This document shows, piece after piece, positions 10,374 through 22,194 of a DNA stretch of 64,000 nt. Origin of the DNA: Closterium sp. Naga37s-1. Lineage: Eukaryota; Streptophyta; Zygnematophyceae; Desmidiales; Closteriaceae. Position numbers and translations under genes: made by a program. Positions within the stretch are counted from its first letter, which is position 1. Every line of letters begins with the position of its first letter. Location of the stretch: assembly GCA_947471745.1 (NCBI GenBank), contig CANJKZ010000423.1, forward strand, positions 806,001-870,000, read 5' to 3'. The notes under the pieces are model-generated. The model was not told the DNA's origin and ran no database searches. It saw only the letters and a program-made list of their open reading frames with translations.

Positions 10374-12599
10374 ATGCGAGACTGAATTCGACTGTAACGA
10401 GAACGGACCGACCCCGCCGCTGAATTGCTCTCGCTACGATCAGTCGTTTCTTACCACTCTTTCGTAGTGGGAAGTGGACGAAACGCTTGGGTTACGTATC
10501 TCGAAAAACGGCTCAGTAGGAGTAACGGAAACGACGACAATTATGGCCTTAAGTATTTTAAAGGTTCGCTACCCCTCCGCGAAGCACGAAACGTGGATGT
10601 ATAGGACAGCAGCAATGATCGTCTCGATAGCCATACTTTTGCAACTGGAATATAGAGCTCGAACAGCAATCAAGGCTCCACGAGAATAGCGGAGTCAACA
10701 GCAGCTAAATTAGTGAGGAAGCTGGAGAAGGCAAAGCGGAGAACAAAACTTCAATGAGAATCCGAATGACAAAGATAGCTTGCCTGCTTGCAATTCAAAG
10801 AGGTGGTGATGGTGGTGTGAGAGAGTGATGGAGGCACAAAGTGAGAGAGGTAAGGCGAGGTGGAAAAGGCGTGAGAACTTCAAGGGCGAAGTAGCCGTTA
10901 GTCCTTGGTGACGCCTTGCCGAACCTTGGTTTCCTGAGCACGGCTTTGATTGCGGTGCCGAGCCGAGACGTTGACAGCGAGAAGGCCTGGGCCGAACCAT
11001 GGTTGACTTTGGTTGGTGACAGGAGGACTTGCCGTCGTGTCACACATGGCGGGGAAGTGTCTCATCTGTCACATCAAGGGACACCCGATCACGTATGATT
11101 GAGCTCGTAACTGTACCATTTGAGCTCGAATTGTGTGGAGGGGAAATCTTCGTTCGCGTCGCGTCGAGTCGCGAAGCCTTTCGCGCAGCCCCCCGATCAG
11201 CAACATCCAGTGTGCTACAGTTACAGCGGCACACCTGGCGGTTTGGGTGGAAGGCCTGGGTTTGAGGTTCGGGATTCTGAAACAGCATGGTGGTTGGTGA
11301 AGTGCGCATGGTAAAGTACGCTTGCCGTGCGTCAGAAGCTGGTTTTTCGTCGTCATGGCACGCGGCGAACCGAACCGAAGCTCCTCTATCCACACAAGCA
11401 GATTCAGGTAGCTTCGACATAGCAACTTCAGCAGAACTGTTTGTATCTATTTGTACAGTGTTTATGTCACTGTACAGTATTTCCAGACAAGCATCACTTT
11501 CTCCCCATCTCACACACTGCAAAATTGCTGTGCACAATAGCAAACAGCCATAAAAGACTTATGCATTCTACCTAAAGAGTCTCAAGATAATTAACCTCTA
11601 TATGAAAAAATAACACATGACAAAATTAAACACACACAAGCAAGCAAGATCGCTACACAACACATCAGATTACAACATCCCTTTATTGCATGCCCTGCAA
11701 AGTAACTCTGCTGCTGTCTCTCTGTGCTCTGAGATTGCAGTGAAGGATGTCAATGTCATGATTGCTAGGTTCACCACCACGGCATGGCATGGCAGAGGTG
11801 CCCAGAGTCTAGCAGCCCTTACTGCAGCTGCAACCAGTGTCGTGGCTGCTTTTGTTTCCGTCTCCAGCAACAGCAGCCATAGCCCAGCCCAGTCTGTGTT
11901 CCACTATCATTGCCACGGCTGTCCCAATTCCCGCAGCCCTTGCTGTTGCTGATGCCGCGGCACCACGAACCACAGATGTTCCCACGGCCGTTGCCGTTGC
12001 CGTCGCTGCCGCGGTAACCACAACGACAAACAGCTGCAGTAATGGCAGCGTAACGGCAGCAGTACTACAGTTACAGCTGCAGTAACGACAAACCACAACC
12101 CCCCATTGGGGAAACCCCTATCATCCACCCATCCCGTGTTTCCCACCCGTACCCTGTTCCCACCCATCCCATCCCATGCTTCCATCCCATCCCATGTTTC
12201 CCACCCATCCCATGGTTCCCTCCCAGCCCATGGTTCCCACCCATCCCATGTTTCCCACCCATAACATGCTTCCTGCCCATACCATGCTCCCTAACCACTA
12301 CCCACCACACCATGTTTCCCAGCATGCAGGGCAGAGCAGGGGGTTAATGGAGGAAAACAGCAGGGCAGGGGGGGTAAGGGACGAAAAGTGCAGGGCAGGG
12401 GGGGTGGGGAGCATTGGGCAGGGGCGTTATCCCTACTGCTCCATCCATCTCCATCCATCTCCACCCATCTCCACCCATCTCCACCCATATCCACCCATCC
12501 CCACCAATACTCCACCCTACAGTACTTTCTCTATTAAAACCTGGGGCTGAATTGGCCTGGAAAACCCAGCCAAATAGAACCGAACCACTCAGAACCACA
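10374..12599. other. Gene-poor stretch upstream of the ABCB26-like gene
   Basis: No exon with family similarity was found on either strand. The first few hundred bases should include the ABCB26 promoter, but no clear core element was identified. At about 11900-12070 is a GC-rich stretch with short Gly/Asn-like codon runs on the minus strand, perhaps decayed repeat. From 12120 a tandem repeat follows, then Pro/Ser-codon-like CATCCATCTCCACC repeats at 12435-12515. Confidence 0.55.
12120..12310 (-). repeat. Tandem array of about 18 bp, open as HGMGGN/K blocks on the minus strand
   Basis: Imperfect units of the type CCCATCCCATGTTTCCCA repeat about ten times. On the minus strand one frame reads HGMGGK, HGMGGN and HGLGGN. 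No splice context or start is convincing, so I list it as a repeat, not a gene. Confidence 0.7.
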
Positions 12600-13030
12600 G
12601 AGGACGTGTTCAAGAGCATCTTGTGGCAGGAGCTGGATTTTGAGACGAGCCATGGCCGGTTGTGAGCACTGCTGCTAAGGACCTGGTCAGGAGGATGCTG
12701 ACGAGGAAAATCGACCAGCGAATCACAGTATCGGAAATACTGAGTGAGTCGGGGGTTGCTTGAAGGGGGGTGACTTTCTGGGTTGTTGTGGGAAGAGTGA
12801 CTGTGGGTGAGAGGGGAGAGGGAGAGGTGGTGGAGGAGGGAGGGGAGGGTGGGGAGGAGGTAGGGGTACCACGGGGGGAACGACGTGTTCAAGAGCATCC
12901 TGTGGCAGGAGCTGGATTTTGAGACGAGCCATGGCCGGTTGTGAGCACTGCTGCTAAGGACCTGGTGCGCCGCATGCTCACCCGCAAGTTCGACCGGCGG
13001 ATCACTGTGGCTGAGATACTGAGTAAGTCG
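12600..13030 (+). pseudogene. Broken CDPK-type kinase exon, two tandem copies
   Basis: Two copies (about 12600-12745 and 12885-13023) encode DVFKSILWQELDFET followed, in another frame, by EPWPVVSTAAKDLVRRMLTR and RITVSEIL or RITVAEIL. This is the C-lobe end of a calcium-dependent or related CAMK-group kinase. Both copies share the same frame break between the two motifs, so the break came before the duplication. No other kinase exon lies nearby on this strand. Each copy ends with a donor-like GTGAGT or GTAAGT. Confidence 0.7.
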
Positions 13031-13136
13031 GTGTTGGGGGTGGGTGGGTGGGGTGGGGAGGGGTGGGGTGGGGTGGGGTGCGGTGGAGATGGGTGGAGAT
13101 GGATGGAGATGGATGGAGCAGTAGGGATAACGGAAT

Positions 13137-13660
13137 CAGGAAGAACTAGGGGCTTGAGTTCGCGGTGCAAAACCTTGGCGCTGTGCTGTAGAGGAAGAAT
13201 CAGGATACTTGAGACCGCGGAGTAGCTGGAAGAGGAAGTAATGTAGGGGGGAATGGGTGGGGCAGGGGAAGGTGAAGCAAAACCTTGGCGCTGTGCACAT
13301 ACTTGAGACCGCGGAGTAGCTGGAAGAGGAAGTACTGTAGGGAGTTGGTGAGGTGGGGATGGGATGGGTGGCGGATGTGGGGTTGATGCAGGGCAGAGGA
13401 GAAGAGAGTATGAGAGGTGAAGCACCTTGGCGCTGTGCACGTACCTGAGACCGCGGAGTAGCTGGTACCGCGGAGACCGCGGAATAGCTGGAAGAGGAAG
13501 TACTGTAGGGGGGAATGGGTGGGGCAGGGGAAGGTGGGGCAGGTGGGGATGCAACGGGATGGAATAGTGGAGGAGGGTGTGAGAGGTGAGGCACCTTGGC
13601 GCTGTGCACGTACTTGAGTCCCCTCAGTAGCTGGTAGAGCAGGGCAGGGGGGGTTAGGGA
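13137..13660 (-). pseudogene. MAPK-type kinase exon fragments, four copies
   Basis: Four minus-strand fragments (about 13240-13137, 13335-13277, 13510-13420 and 13640-13597) encode YFLFQLLRGLKYVHSAK, which is kinase subdomain VI of the MAP kinase group. One continues as VLHRELKP, where the catalytic-loop Asp of HRD is replaced by Glu. The rest of the kinase is absent. A CATCCATCTCCATCC stretch next to the first fragment is repeated in inverse orientation near 12435, hinting at an inversion. Confidence 0.7.
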
Positions 13661-14066
13661 GGGAAGTAGCAGGGCAGGGGGGGTTAGGGAGGGAAATAGC
13701 AGGGCAGGGGGGGTTAGGGACGAAAAGTGCAGGGCAGGGGGGGTTAGGGAGGAAAGGAAACAGCAGGGCAGAGAAGAAGCCATTGGCAGCAATTGGGGAG
13801 AAGCCATCTTTCTGCCATCCATCTATTAGCGGCGCAGCTACCGTGTGGAGTCAACTCATCATACGCAACTTTCACTTGCGGATTGAGCGCACACCAGATG
13901 AGATATACACTGTTATGCCCTGCAGACTGCTGTGTTGGTTGAGCGCAAAAATCACGGAACGAAATCATTGTGCTGCGATGCATGAACTCTTCAATATATG
14001 CACGAGGAGAACATCACATGGTGGGACACCAGACGCAACCACAAGCAGTCAGAACACCTTTCCTTG

Positions 14067-15971
14067 TCAAGTGAAGCGGTTAGCGCGTGCATTGCTGACC
14101 CTGCTGGCACGACTGGCACGACTAGCTGTGCTGCTGTTGCTGTTTCCATTCTCGTTGCCATTGCCACTACTGTTGTTGTTACTGCAGCAGCAGCCACAGT
14201 CATTCCCGTTGCCATTTCCGTTTCTGTTGCCATTACTGCAGCAGCAGCAGCAGCCATTGCCGTTGCCGTTGCCGTCGCCATTTCCGTTGCCATTTCCGTT
14301 GCCATTGCCGTTGCCGTTCCCATTGCCGTTGCCGTTACCGTTGCCGTTACCGTTGCCGTTGCAGCAGCAGCCATTGCCGTTGCTGTTCCCATTGCCGTTC
14401 CCATTTCCGTTGCCATTTCCGTTGCCCTCGCCGTCGCCGTTTCCGTTGCCGTTACCGTTACCGCAGCAACAGCAGCAGCAGCCATTGCCATTGCTGTTGC
14501 CGTTGCCGTTCCCATTGCCGTTGCCGTTGCCATTACCGTTGCCGTTGCAGCAGCAGCCATTGCCGTTCCCATTACCGTTGCCGTTACCGTTACCGTTCCC
14601 GTTGCCATTTCCGTTGCCCTCGCCGTTTCCGTTGCCGTTGCAGCAGCAGCCATTGCCGTTGCCGTTCCCATTGCCGTTCCCATTTCCGTTGCCATTTCCG
14701 TTGCCCTCGCCGTCGCCGTTTCCGTTGCCGTTACCGTTACCGCAGCAACAGCAGCAGCAGCCATTGCCATTGCTGTTGCCGTTGCCGTTCCCATTGCCGT
14801 TGCCGTTGCCATTACCGATGCCGTTGCAGCAGCAGCCATTGCCGTTCCCATTACCGTTGCCGTTACCGTTACCGTTCCCGTTGCCATTTCCGTTGCCCTC
14901 GCCGTTTCCGTTGCCGTTGCAGCAGCAGCCATTGCCGTTGCCGTTCCCATTGCCGTTCCCGTTTCCGTTGCCCTCGCCGTCGCCATTTCCGTTGCCGTTA
15001 CCGTTACCGCAGCAGCAGCAGCAGCAGCCATTGCCATTGCCATCACCGTTCCCATTGCCGTTGCCGTCGCCATTTCCGTTGCCATTTCCGTTGCCGTTAC
15101 CATTGCCGTTGCCGTTGCCGTTCCCATTGCCGTTACCGTTGCCATTGCAGCAGCAGCCATTGCCGTTCCCGTTACAGTTGCCGTTACCGTTACCGTTCCC
15201 GTTGCCATTTCCGTTGCCCTCGCCGTTTCCGTTGCCGTTGCAGCAGCAGCCATTGCCGTTGCCGTTCCCATTGCCGTTCCCATTTCCGTTGCCCTCGCCG
15301 TCGCTGTTTTCGTTGCCGTTACCGTTACCGCAGCAGCAGCAGCAGCAGCCATTGCCATCACCGTTCCCATTGCCGTTGCCATCGCCATTTCCGTTGCCAT
15401 TTCCATTGCCGTTACCATTGCCGTTGCCGTTCCCATTGCCGTTACCGTTGCCGTTGCAGCAGCAGCCATTGCCGTTCCCGTTACAGTTGCCGTTACCGTT
15501 ACCGTTCCCGTTGCCATTTCCGTTGCCCTCGCCGTTTCCGTTGCCGTTGCAGCAGCAGCCATTGCCGTTGCCGTTCCCATTGCCGTTCCCATTTCCGTTG
15601 CCCTCGCCGTCGCCGTTTTCGTTGCCGTTACCGTTACCGCAGCAGCAGCAGCCATTGCCATCACCGTTCCCATTGCCGTTGCCATCGCCATTTCCGTTGC
15701 CATTTCCGTTGCCGTTACCATTGCCATTGCCGTTCCCATTGCCGTTACCGTTGCCGTTGCAGCAGCAGCCATTGCCGTTCCCGTTACCGTTGCCGTTCCC
15801 GTTACCGTTGCCGTTACCGTTACCGTTCCCGTTGCCATTTCCGTTGCCCTTGCCGTTTCCGTTGCCGTTGCAGCAGCAGCCATTGCCGTTGCCGTTCCCA
15901 TTGCCGTTCCCATTTCCGTTGCCATTTCCGTTGCCCTCGCCGTCGCCGTTTCCGTTGCCGTTACCGTTACC

Positions 15972-16019
<48 letters not shown>

Positions 16020-17709
16020 ATTGCCATTGCCATCACCGTTCCCATTGCCGTTGCCGTCGCCATTTCCGTTGCCATTTCCGTTGCCGTTACCATTGCCGTT
16101 GCCGTTGCCGTTGCCGTTACCATTGCCGTTGCAGCAGCAGCCATTGCCGTTCCCGTTACCGTTGCCGTTACCATTACCGTTCCCGTTACCGTTACCATTT
16201 CCGTTGCCCTCGCCGTTTCCGTTGCCGTTGCAGCAGCAGCCATTGCTGTTGCCGTTCCCATTGCCGTTCCCATTTCCGTTGCCATTTCCGTTGCCCTCGC
16301 CGTCGCCGTTTCCGTTGCCGTTACCGTTACCGCAGCAGCAGCAGCAGCAGCAGCAGCCATTGCCATTGCCATCACTGTTCCCATTGCCGTTGCCGTCGCC
16401 ATTTCCGTTACCATTTCCGTTGCCGTTACCATTGCCGTTGCCGTTCCCATTGCCGTTACCGTTGTCGTTGCAGCAGCAGCCATTGCCGTTCCCGTTACCG
16501 TTGCCGTTACCGTTACCGTTCCCGTTGCCATTTCCGTTGCCCTCGCCGTTTCCGTTGCCGTTGCAGCAGCAGCCATTGCCGTTGCCGTTCCCATTGCCGT
16601 TCCCATTTCCGTTGCCCTCGCCGTCGCCATTTCCGTTGCCGTTACCGTTACCGCAGCAGCAGCAGCAGCAGCCATTGCCATTGCCATCACCGTTCCCATT
16701 GCCGTTGCCGTCGCCATTTCCGTTGCCATTTCCGTTGCCGTTACCATTGCCGTTGCCGTTGCCGTTCCCATTGCCGTTACCGTTGCCGTTGCAGCAGCAG
16801 CCATTGCCGTTCCCGTTACAGTTGCCGTTACCGTTACCGTTCCCGTTGCCATTTCCGTTGCCCTCGCCGTTTCCGTTGCCGTTGCAGCAGCAGCCATTGC
16901 CGTTGCCGTTCCCATTGCCGTTCCCATTTCCGTTGCCCTCGCCGTCGCCGTTTTCGTTGCCGTTACCGTTACCGCAGCAGCAGCAGCAGCAGCCATTGCC
17001 ATCACCGTTCCCATTGCCGTTGCCATCGCCATTTCCGTTGCCATTTCCGTTGCCGTTACCATTGCCGTTGCCGTTCCCATTGCCGTTACCGTTGCCGTTG
17101 CAGCAGCAGCCATTGCCGTTCCCGTTACAGTTGCCGTTACCGTTACCGTTCCCGTTGCCATTTCCGTTGCCCTCGCCGTTTCCGTTGCCGTTGCAGCAGC
17201 AGCCATTGCCGTTGCCGTTCCCATTGCCGTTCCCATTTCCGTTGCCCTCGCCGTCGCCGTTTTCGTTGCCGTTACCGTTACCGCAGCAGCAGCAGCCATT
17301 GCCATCACCGTTCCCATTGCCGTTGCCATCGCCATTTCCGTTGCCATTTCCGTTGCCGTTACCATTGCCATTGCCGTTCCCATTGCCGTTACCGTTGCCG
17401 TTGCAGCAGCAGCCATTGCCGTTCCCGTTACCGTTGCCGTTCCCGTTACCGTTGCCGTTACCGTTACCGTTCCCGTTGCCATTTCCGTTGCCCTTGCCGT
17501 TTCCGTTGCCGTTGCAGCAGCAGCCATTGCCGTTGCCGTTCCCATTGCCGTTCCCATTTCCGTTGCCATTTCCGTTGCCCTCGCCGTCGCCGTTTCCGTT
17601 GCCGTTACCGTTACCGCAGCAGCACCAGCAGCAGCAGCCATTGCCATTGCCATCACCGTTCCCATTGCCGTTGCCGTCGCCATTTCCGTTGCCATTTCCG
17701 TTGCCGTTA

Positions 17710-17744
<35 letters not shown>

Positions 17745-19689
17745 ACCGTTGCCGTTGCAGCAGCAGCCATTGCCGTTCCCGTTACCGTTGCCGTTACCGT
17801 TACCGTTCCCGTTACCGTTACCATTTCCGTTGCCCTCGCCGTTTCCGTTGCCGTTGCCGCAGCAGCCATTGCTGTTGCCGTTCCCATTGCCGTTCCCATT
17901 TCCGTTGCCATTTCCGTTGCCCTCGCCGTCGCCGTTTCCGTTGCCGTTACCGTTACCGCAGCAGCAGCAGCCATTGCCATTGCCATCACTGTTCCCATTG
18001 CCGTTGCCGTCGCCATTTCCGTTACCATTTCCGTTGCCGTTACCATTGCCGTTGCCGTTCCCATTGCCGTTACCGTTGTCGTTGCAGCAGCAGCCATTGC
18101 CGTTCCCGTTACCGTTGCCGTTACCGTTACCGTTCCCGTTGCCATTTCCGTTGCCCTCGCCGTTTCCGTTGCCGTTGCAGCAGCAGCCATTGCCGTTGCC
18201 GTTCCCATTGCCGTTCCCATTTCCGTTTCCATTTCCGTTGCCCTCGCCGTCGCCGTTTCCTTTGCCGTTACCGTTACCGCAGCAGCAGCAGCAGCAGCAG
18301 CCATTGCCATTGCCATCACCGTTCCCATTGCCGTTGCCGTCGCCATTTCCGTTGCCATTTCCGTTGCCGTTCCCATTGCCGTTGCCGTCGCCATTTCCGT
18401 TGCCATTTCCGTTGCCGTTACCGTTGCCGTTGCAGCAGCAGCCATTGCCGTTCCCGTTACCGTTGCCGTTACCGTTACCGTTGCCGTTGCAGCAGCAGCC
18501 ATTGCCGTTGCAGTTTCCGTTGCCGTTGCTGTTACCGCAGCAGCAGCAGCAGCAGGAGCCATTGTTATCACCGTTCCCATTGCCATTGCCATCGCCATTT
18601 CCGTCGCCGTTACCGTTGCTGTTCACATTGCCGTTACCGTTGCCGTTGCAGCAGCAGCCATTGGCGTTGCCATTGCCGCTACCGTTGCCGTTGCAGCCAT
18701 TGCCGTTGCCGTTGCCGTTACCGTTGCCATTTCCGTTGCCATTTCCATTGCCGTTTCCGTTGCCGCAGCAGCAACAGCACCCATTGCCATTGCCATCACC
18801 ATTCCCGTTGCCATTTCCGTTGCCATTTCCGTCGCCGTTACCATTGCCGTTGCCGTTACTGTTACCGTTGCCACTGCCGTTACCATTGCCGTTGCCATTT
18901 TCGTTCCTGGTGGCAATTCGACTGCCATTGCCATTACCGTTGCCATTGCTGGAGCAGCAGCAGCAGCAGCAGCAGCAGCCGTTGCCATTGCCACCGTCCT
19001 CACCATCACCGCCATTGCCCCCATCACCTCCATTGCCCCCATCACCGCCATTCCCCCCATCACCGCCATTGCCCCCATCACTGCCATTGCCCCCATCACT
19101 GCCATTGCCCCCATCACCGCCATTACCACCATCACCGCCTAGACTGCGAATCCAGGAGGCCAGCTGCGCCCAGGTGACAACAAAACCGCCATCCCCATCG
19201 ACATCCCCACCGTCCCCATCATCATTCCCACCAAAGCTGGTGGAAGTCAGCTGAGAATCGAGGGGATCAACGGGCAAGGGCTGTGGTGAGGAAGAGCTGA
19301 GCAGGCTGCGATGCCTAAAAACGAGAGACGGGGTTCCCACGGCGTCGCTTGCAGCTTCACTTGTTGTTCCAGCTGTCCCCGCCAGCTTGTCATGAGATGC
19401 CACGGCCAGAGATGTGCCTGGTAGAGACGCCGGGGGGAACAAAGTGTCCAGGTGACTTAGGCGGGTGATATAAGATGATAACCAAGCAACAGATTTCAAA
19501 GGTTAAGAAGCACGTGTGATAAAGCTTTAGAAGCTATAACGGAATTCAAGCTTGACGATAATCCAGGATGACGTACGGAGAAATAAGCTCTTCTGAATCC
19601 GACTCACCAGAAAGAATCAGCGCGACGACGACCGTTGGAAACAGCCAGACGAGGCGCAGGCGCAGGTTGAGCGATGCAGCGGGAGCCAT
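14067..19689 (-). CDS. Secreted giant Asn-Gly dipeptide / poly-Cys repeat protein, copy A
   Basis: Two exons: 19689-19608 and 19417-14067, GT-AG, phase 1, 1810 residues. Exon 1 encodes a signal peptide (MAPAASLNLRLRLVWLFPTV then VVALILSG). Exon 2 starts TSLAVASHDKLAGTAGTTS, continues with a Ser/Pro linker holding LVFRHRSLLSSSS, a motif WAQLASWIRSLGG and a Gly/Asn/Asp stretch. About 1550 residues of (Asn-Gly)n follow, broken by CCC and longer Cys runs, with rare Asp/Glu at fixed places (GDGEG). The end is a basic tail, SRASRASRVSNARANRFT. Base changes in the repeat are almost all silent in this frame. The paralog at 24761-26958 keeps the same start, intron, linker and tail. I know no family of this kind. 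A wall, mucilage or adhesive role is inference from secretion and composition. Poly-Pro/Leu on the plus strand is the mirror frame. Confidence 0.72.
14180..18960 (-). repeat. Hexamer-based coding repeat with higher-order units
   Basis: The base unit is AAC GGC (and synonyms) on the minus strand, interrupted by TGC runs. Long TGC runs recur on average about every 330 bp (near 15009, 15328, 15638, 15972, 16333, 16656, 16975, 17283, 17617, 17959 and 18280). The interval order repeats with an offset of about 1,626-1,647 bp, so a five-unit block was itself duplicated. The longest TGC run, 15 codons, is at 15973-16017. Confidence 0.9.
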
Positions 19690-20765
19690 GGCTGTTCTAT
19701 GAAACCAGGAGCTCGCTCAGAATGATGTTAAGCTCAAATGCCAAGTTTACGCAGCTTGCTCTTCGGTTCTAATGCAAGCTGAGCTGAGCTGAGCTGATCT
19801 GAAATGAAAAATGACGCATTCCGTCAATTTGTAGTACTTGAGAGACCTACTTCGAACCATCAGGATTCCTCTTTCGAGTGTTCCTATAGCGCGTTCCGTG
19901 ACAGAAGCAGGGATTCAGAGGACAAACAGAACGGCACGGCGTCCGTCACGTCATCCTGGGAAATCTGGTCGCAATATTCTGCTTGACGGGACGCCATGGC
20001 GGATTTCCGCGCATCGTGGCGTCCCGTCACGTCATCCGTCTCGTGGAGCAGGATTTGCTTTGAAGGAACCGAAGCGTATTGATGCGACATGCTTCGCTTC
20101 CCATGATGTTACTTCCGTCACTCTTGCTCTACTTGCGAGCAAACGTCCCATCCTCCTGAAAACCGGCTCTTGTCTATCAACAGAGTCAGGTTGTGCTAGC
20201 ACCGCGAAACCACTGGAGATCGAGAAACAGTCCTTGTTGCGCTCCGTAAGCGCTCCGTACGAAGTCCGTGTCTAGGATATGACCTAGTTCAGGCTGTAGT
20301 CACGTCAACCAGCTTGGCTCATCCTAACTATGCCTCGCAACAAAGCAGAAAGCAGGCGACAAGAATGTGAGCAGAGGAAAGTGGAGGGTAGGAAAAGGGA
20401 GGAAGGGTTGGGTATGGAGGATATAAGAGAGACTGAGAGGGTTTGAGATGGACTGAGAGGGTTTGAGAAAGTTGAGGAGGGGATGGAGACCTGGAGGTGA
20501 CAGGAGGGACTCCCCGCTGAATGGGGAAATTCAGTTCGCGCGCAAATCTGCAACGAAGAGTCAGAGAATTGAAGGAGCCGCAGCGCCCTCGAGGTTGCAA
20601 ACCTTGGCGAAATCCGGAGTGCTGTCGCAAGCTCAAGGACGCAATAGCGAAATTATGTGCGAGCATCTCGAAATTTCTCGCGAAGCCCACTCGCGCATCC
20701 TCACACGGAAATGCCAACAGAAAAATGCCGGGTGTTTCGATATGTGTCCAACGCACTCGGGGGGT
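19690..20765. repeat. Upstream flank of copy A, duplicated upstream of copy B
   Basis: This stretch aligns by eye with 26959-28060. Shared landmarks include AATTTGTAGTACTTGAGAGA (19827) against a close match at 27089, TAGGATATGACCTAGTTCAG (20273) against 27512, and GGTGTTTCGATATG (20730) against 28028. It should contain the promoter of the Asn-Gly/Cys gene, presumably within the part nearest 19690. No independent gene was recognised. Confidence 0.75.
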
Positions 20766-22194
20766 ACAACTGTGATTAGGCTAGGCATAATAATATGCAC
20801 TCTATCAATAATGGATGTAATCACAAGGTGATGTGCACGACCACATGGGCTTCGTTGCAAACCGCGCACATGGACTCTCTGCTAGTTGCAGGCGCCATAT
20901 AAAGCACAAGATGCGATGGCAAGCAAACAAGCTAAACAAGCTTTCAGAGCTGCAATAGACGCACCCGTTCAATATCATCACAACATAATAAAAACGCTGA
21001 GTATGCTTCTATCACACACTCCAATTCCCCTTCCAATAACGCCTGCACCACTCGTTTCTGGCGGCGTTGGGAGCGGAGGAAGAGAACAGCAAGGAGGAGA
21101 GCGAGGAGAGAAGCGATGTAGACGTTGGTATCGTCCCTCAGGGCCGCCTTCAATGGTCCCGCCGTGGCTGGGCCAATCTCAGGCAACACATCCAGTGCCT
21201 TGGACTGGAGAGATTGCAGGGGAGGGGAAGAGGGGAAGGATGACATGGAGGGAAGAAGATGAGAAGGGGGATACGGCAGGGGAAACGGGAAGGGGGAGAA
21301 GGGGGAGAGGGGAAGTCGATTGAAGAGGGAAGGGAGGGGGGAGCACAGGAAGAGAACGGCGAGCAGGAGAGCGAGGAGGGAGGCGATGTATGCGTTGGTG
21401 TCATCCCTCAGGGCGTCTTCAATGCTCCCGCCGTGGCCGGGCCGATCTCAGGCAGCCAATCCAGTGCCTTGGACTGGAGGAGTTGCGGGGTAGAAGGGGA
21501 AGAGGGAGGGGGAGCGAGGGAGAGGGAGAAGTTACGGGGGAGACGGTCAGGGAAGGAAGGGGAGCGAGAGACGGGAAGGGGGGGACGAGAAGGGAAAGGA
21601 AGGACAGGAAAAAAAGGTACAGTAGGAGTGAACAGAGGGCGCAGAGAAAGGCTTGTATGTCACAGCAAAGGTAATGCGTACTATTTGAAGCATTACATTG
21701 GTACTCACCAGAGAAGGTAAGTGAGAGCCCAGCCAGGCCTTGCCCTCAAGCCCTCATTTATCGCACCACCACAAGTAGTGAGGCTTGTATAAAGCCCACC
21801 TGTTCATAGCAGACTCACCAGAAGAGGGTAATGTCCGTACTGCATGTGCAGCCAGAGGGCTTCCCTGTCGTGCCTACGAGCCTTATAACAATGATTTAAA
21901 GCCCATCTATCTTCAAAGCAGACACACCACATGAGGGTAATGACCGTACTGCATGCGCAGTCAGAGGCCGACCGGGTCATGCCCAAGCCTACCAGCGGTA
22001 AATCTAAGCCCACCTACCGGTATTTGTAAGGCAGACTCACCAGAAGAGGGTAGTGCCCATACTGCATGCGCAGCCAGAGGCCAACCCGGTTGTGCCGACA
22101 GGCCTTATGGCACAGATTTAAAGCCCACGTATCTTCAAAGCAGACTCACCGCAAGAGGGTAGTGGCCAAACTGCATGCTCCAACAGAGGCCGAA

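Noticed and set aside
16000..16020. CAG tract as a poly-Gln coding expansion
   Set aside because: Gln would be read only in the plus-strand Pro/Leu frame, which I reject; in the supported minus frame the tract codes Cys.
13991..18598. Minus-strand Ala-Thr/Met frame over the same repeat
   Set aside because: Another shadow frame. It has no signal peptide, and unit differences are non-silent (Thr, Met, Val exchanges).
13783..19254. Very long plus-strand reading frames of Leu-Pro/Phe-Pro with Gln triplets and of Ala-Val/Ile
   Set aside because: They are mirror frames of the Asn-Gly repeat. Unit variation changes Leu to Phe in them, and they lack the conserved signal peptide, intron and tail seen on the minus strand.
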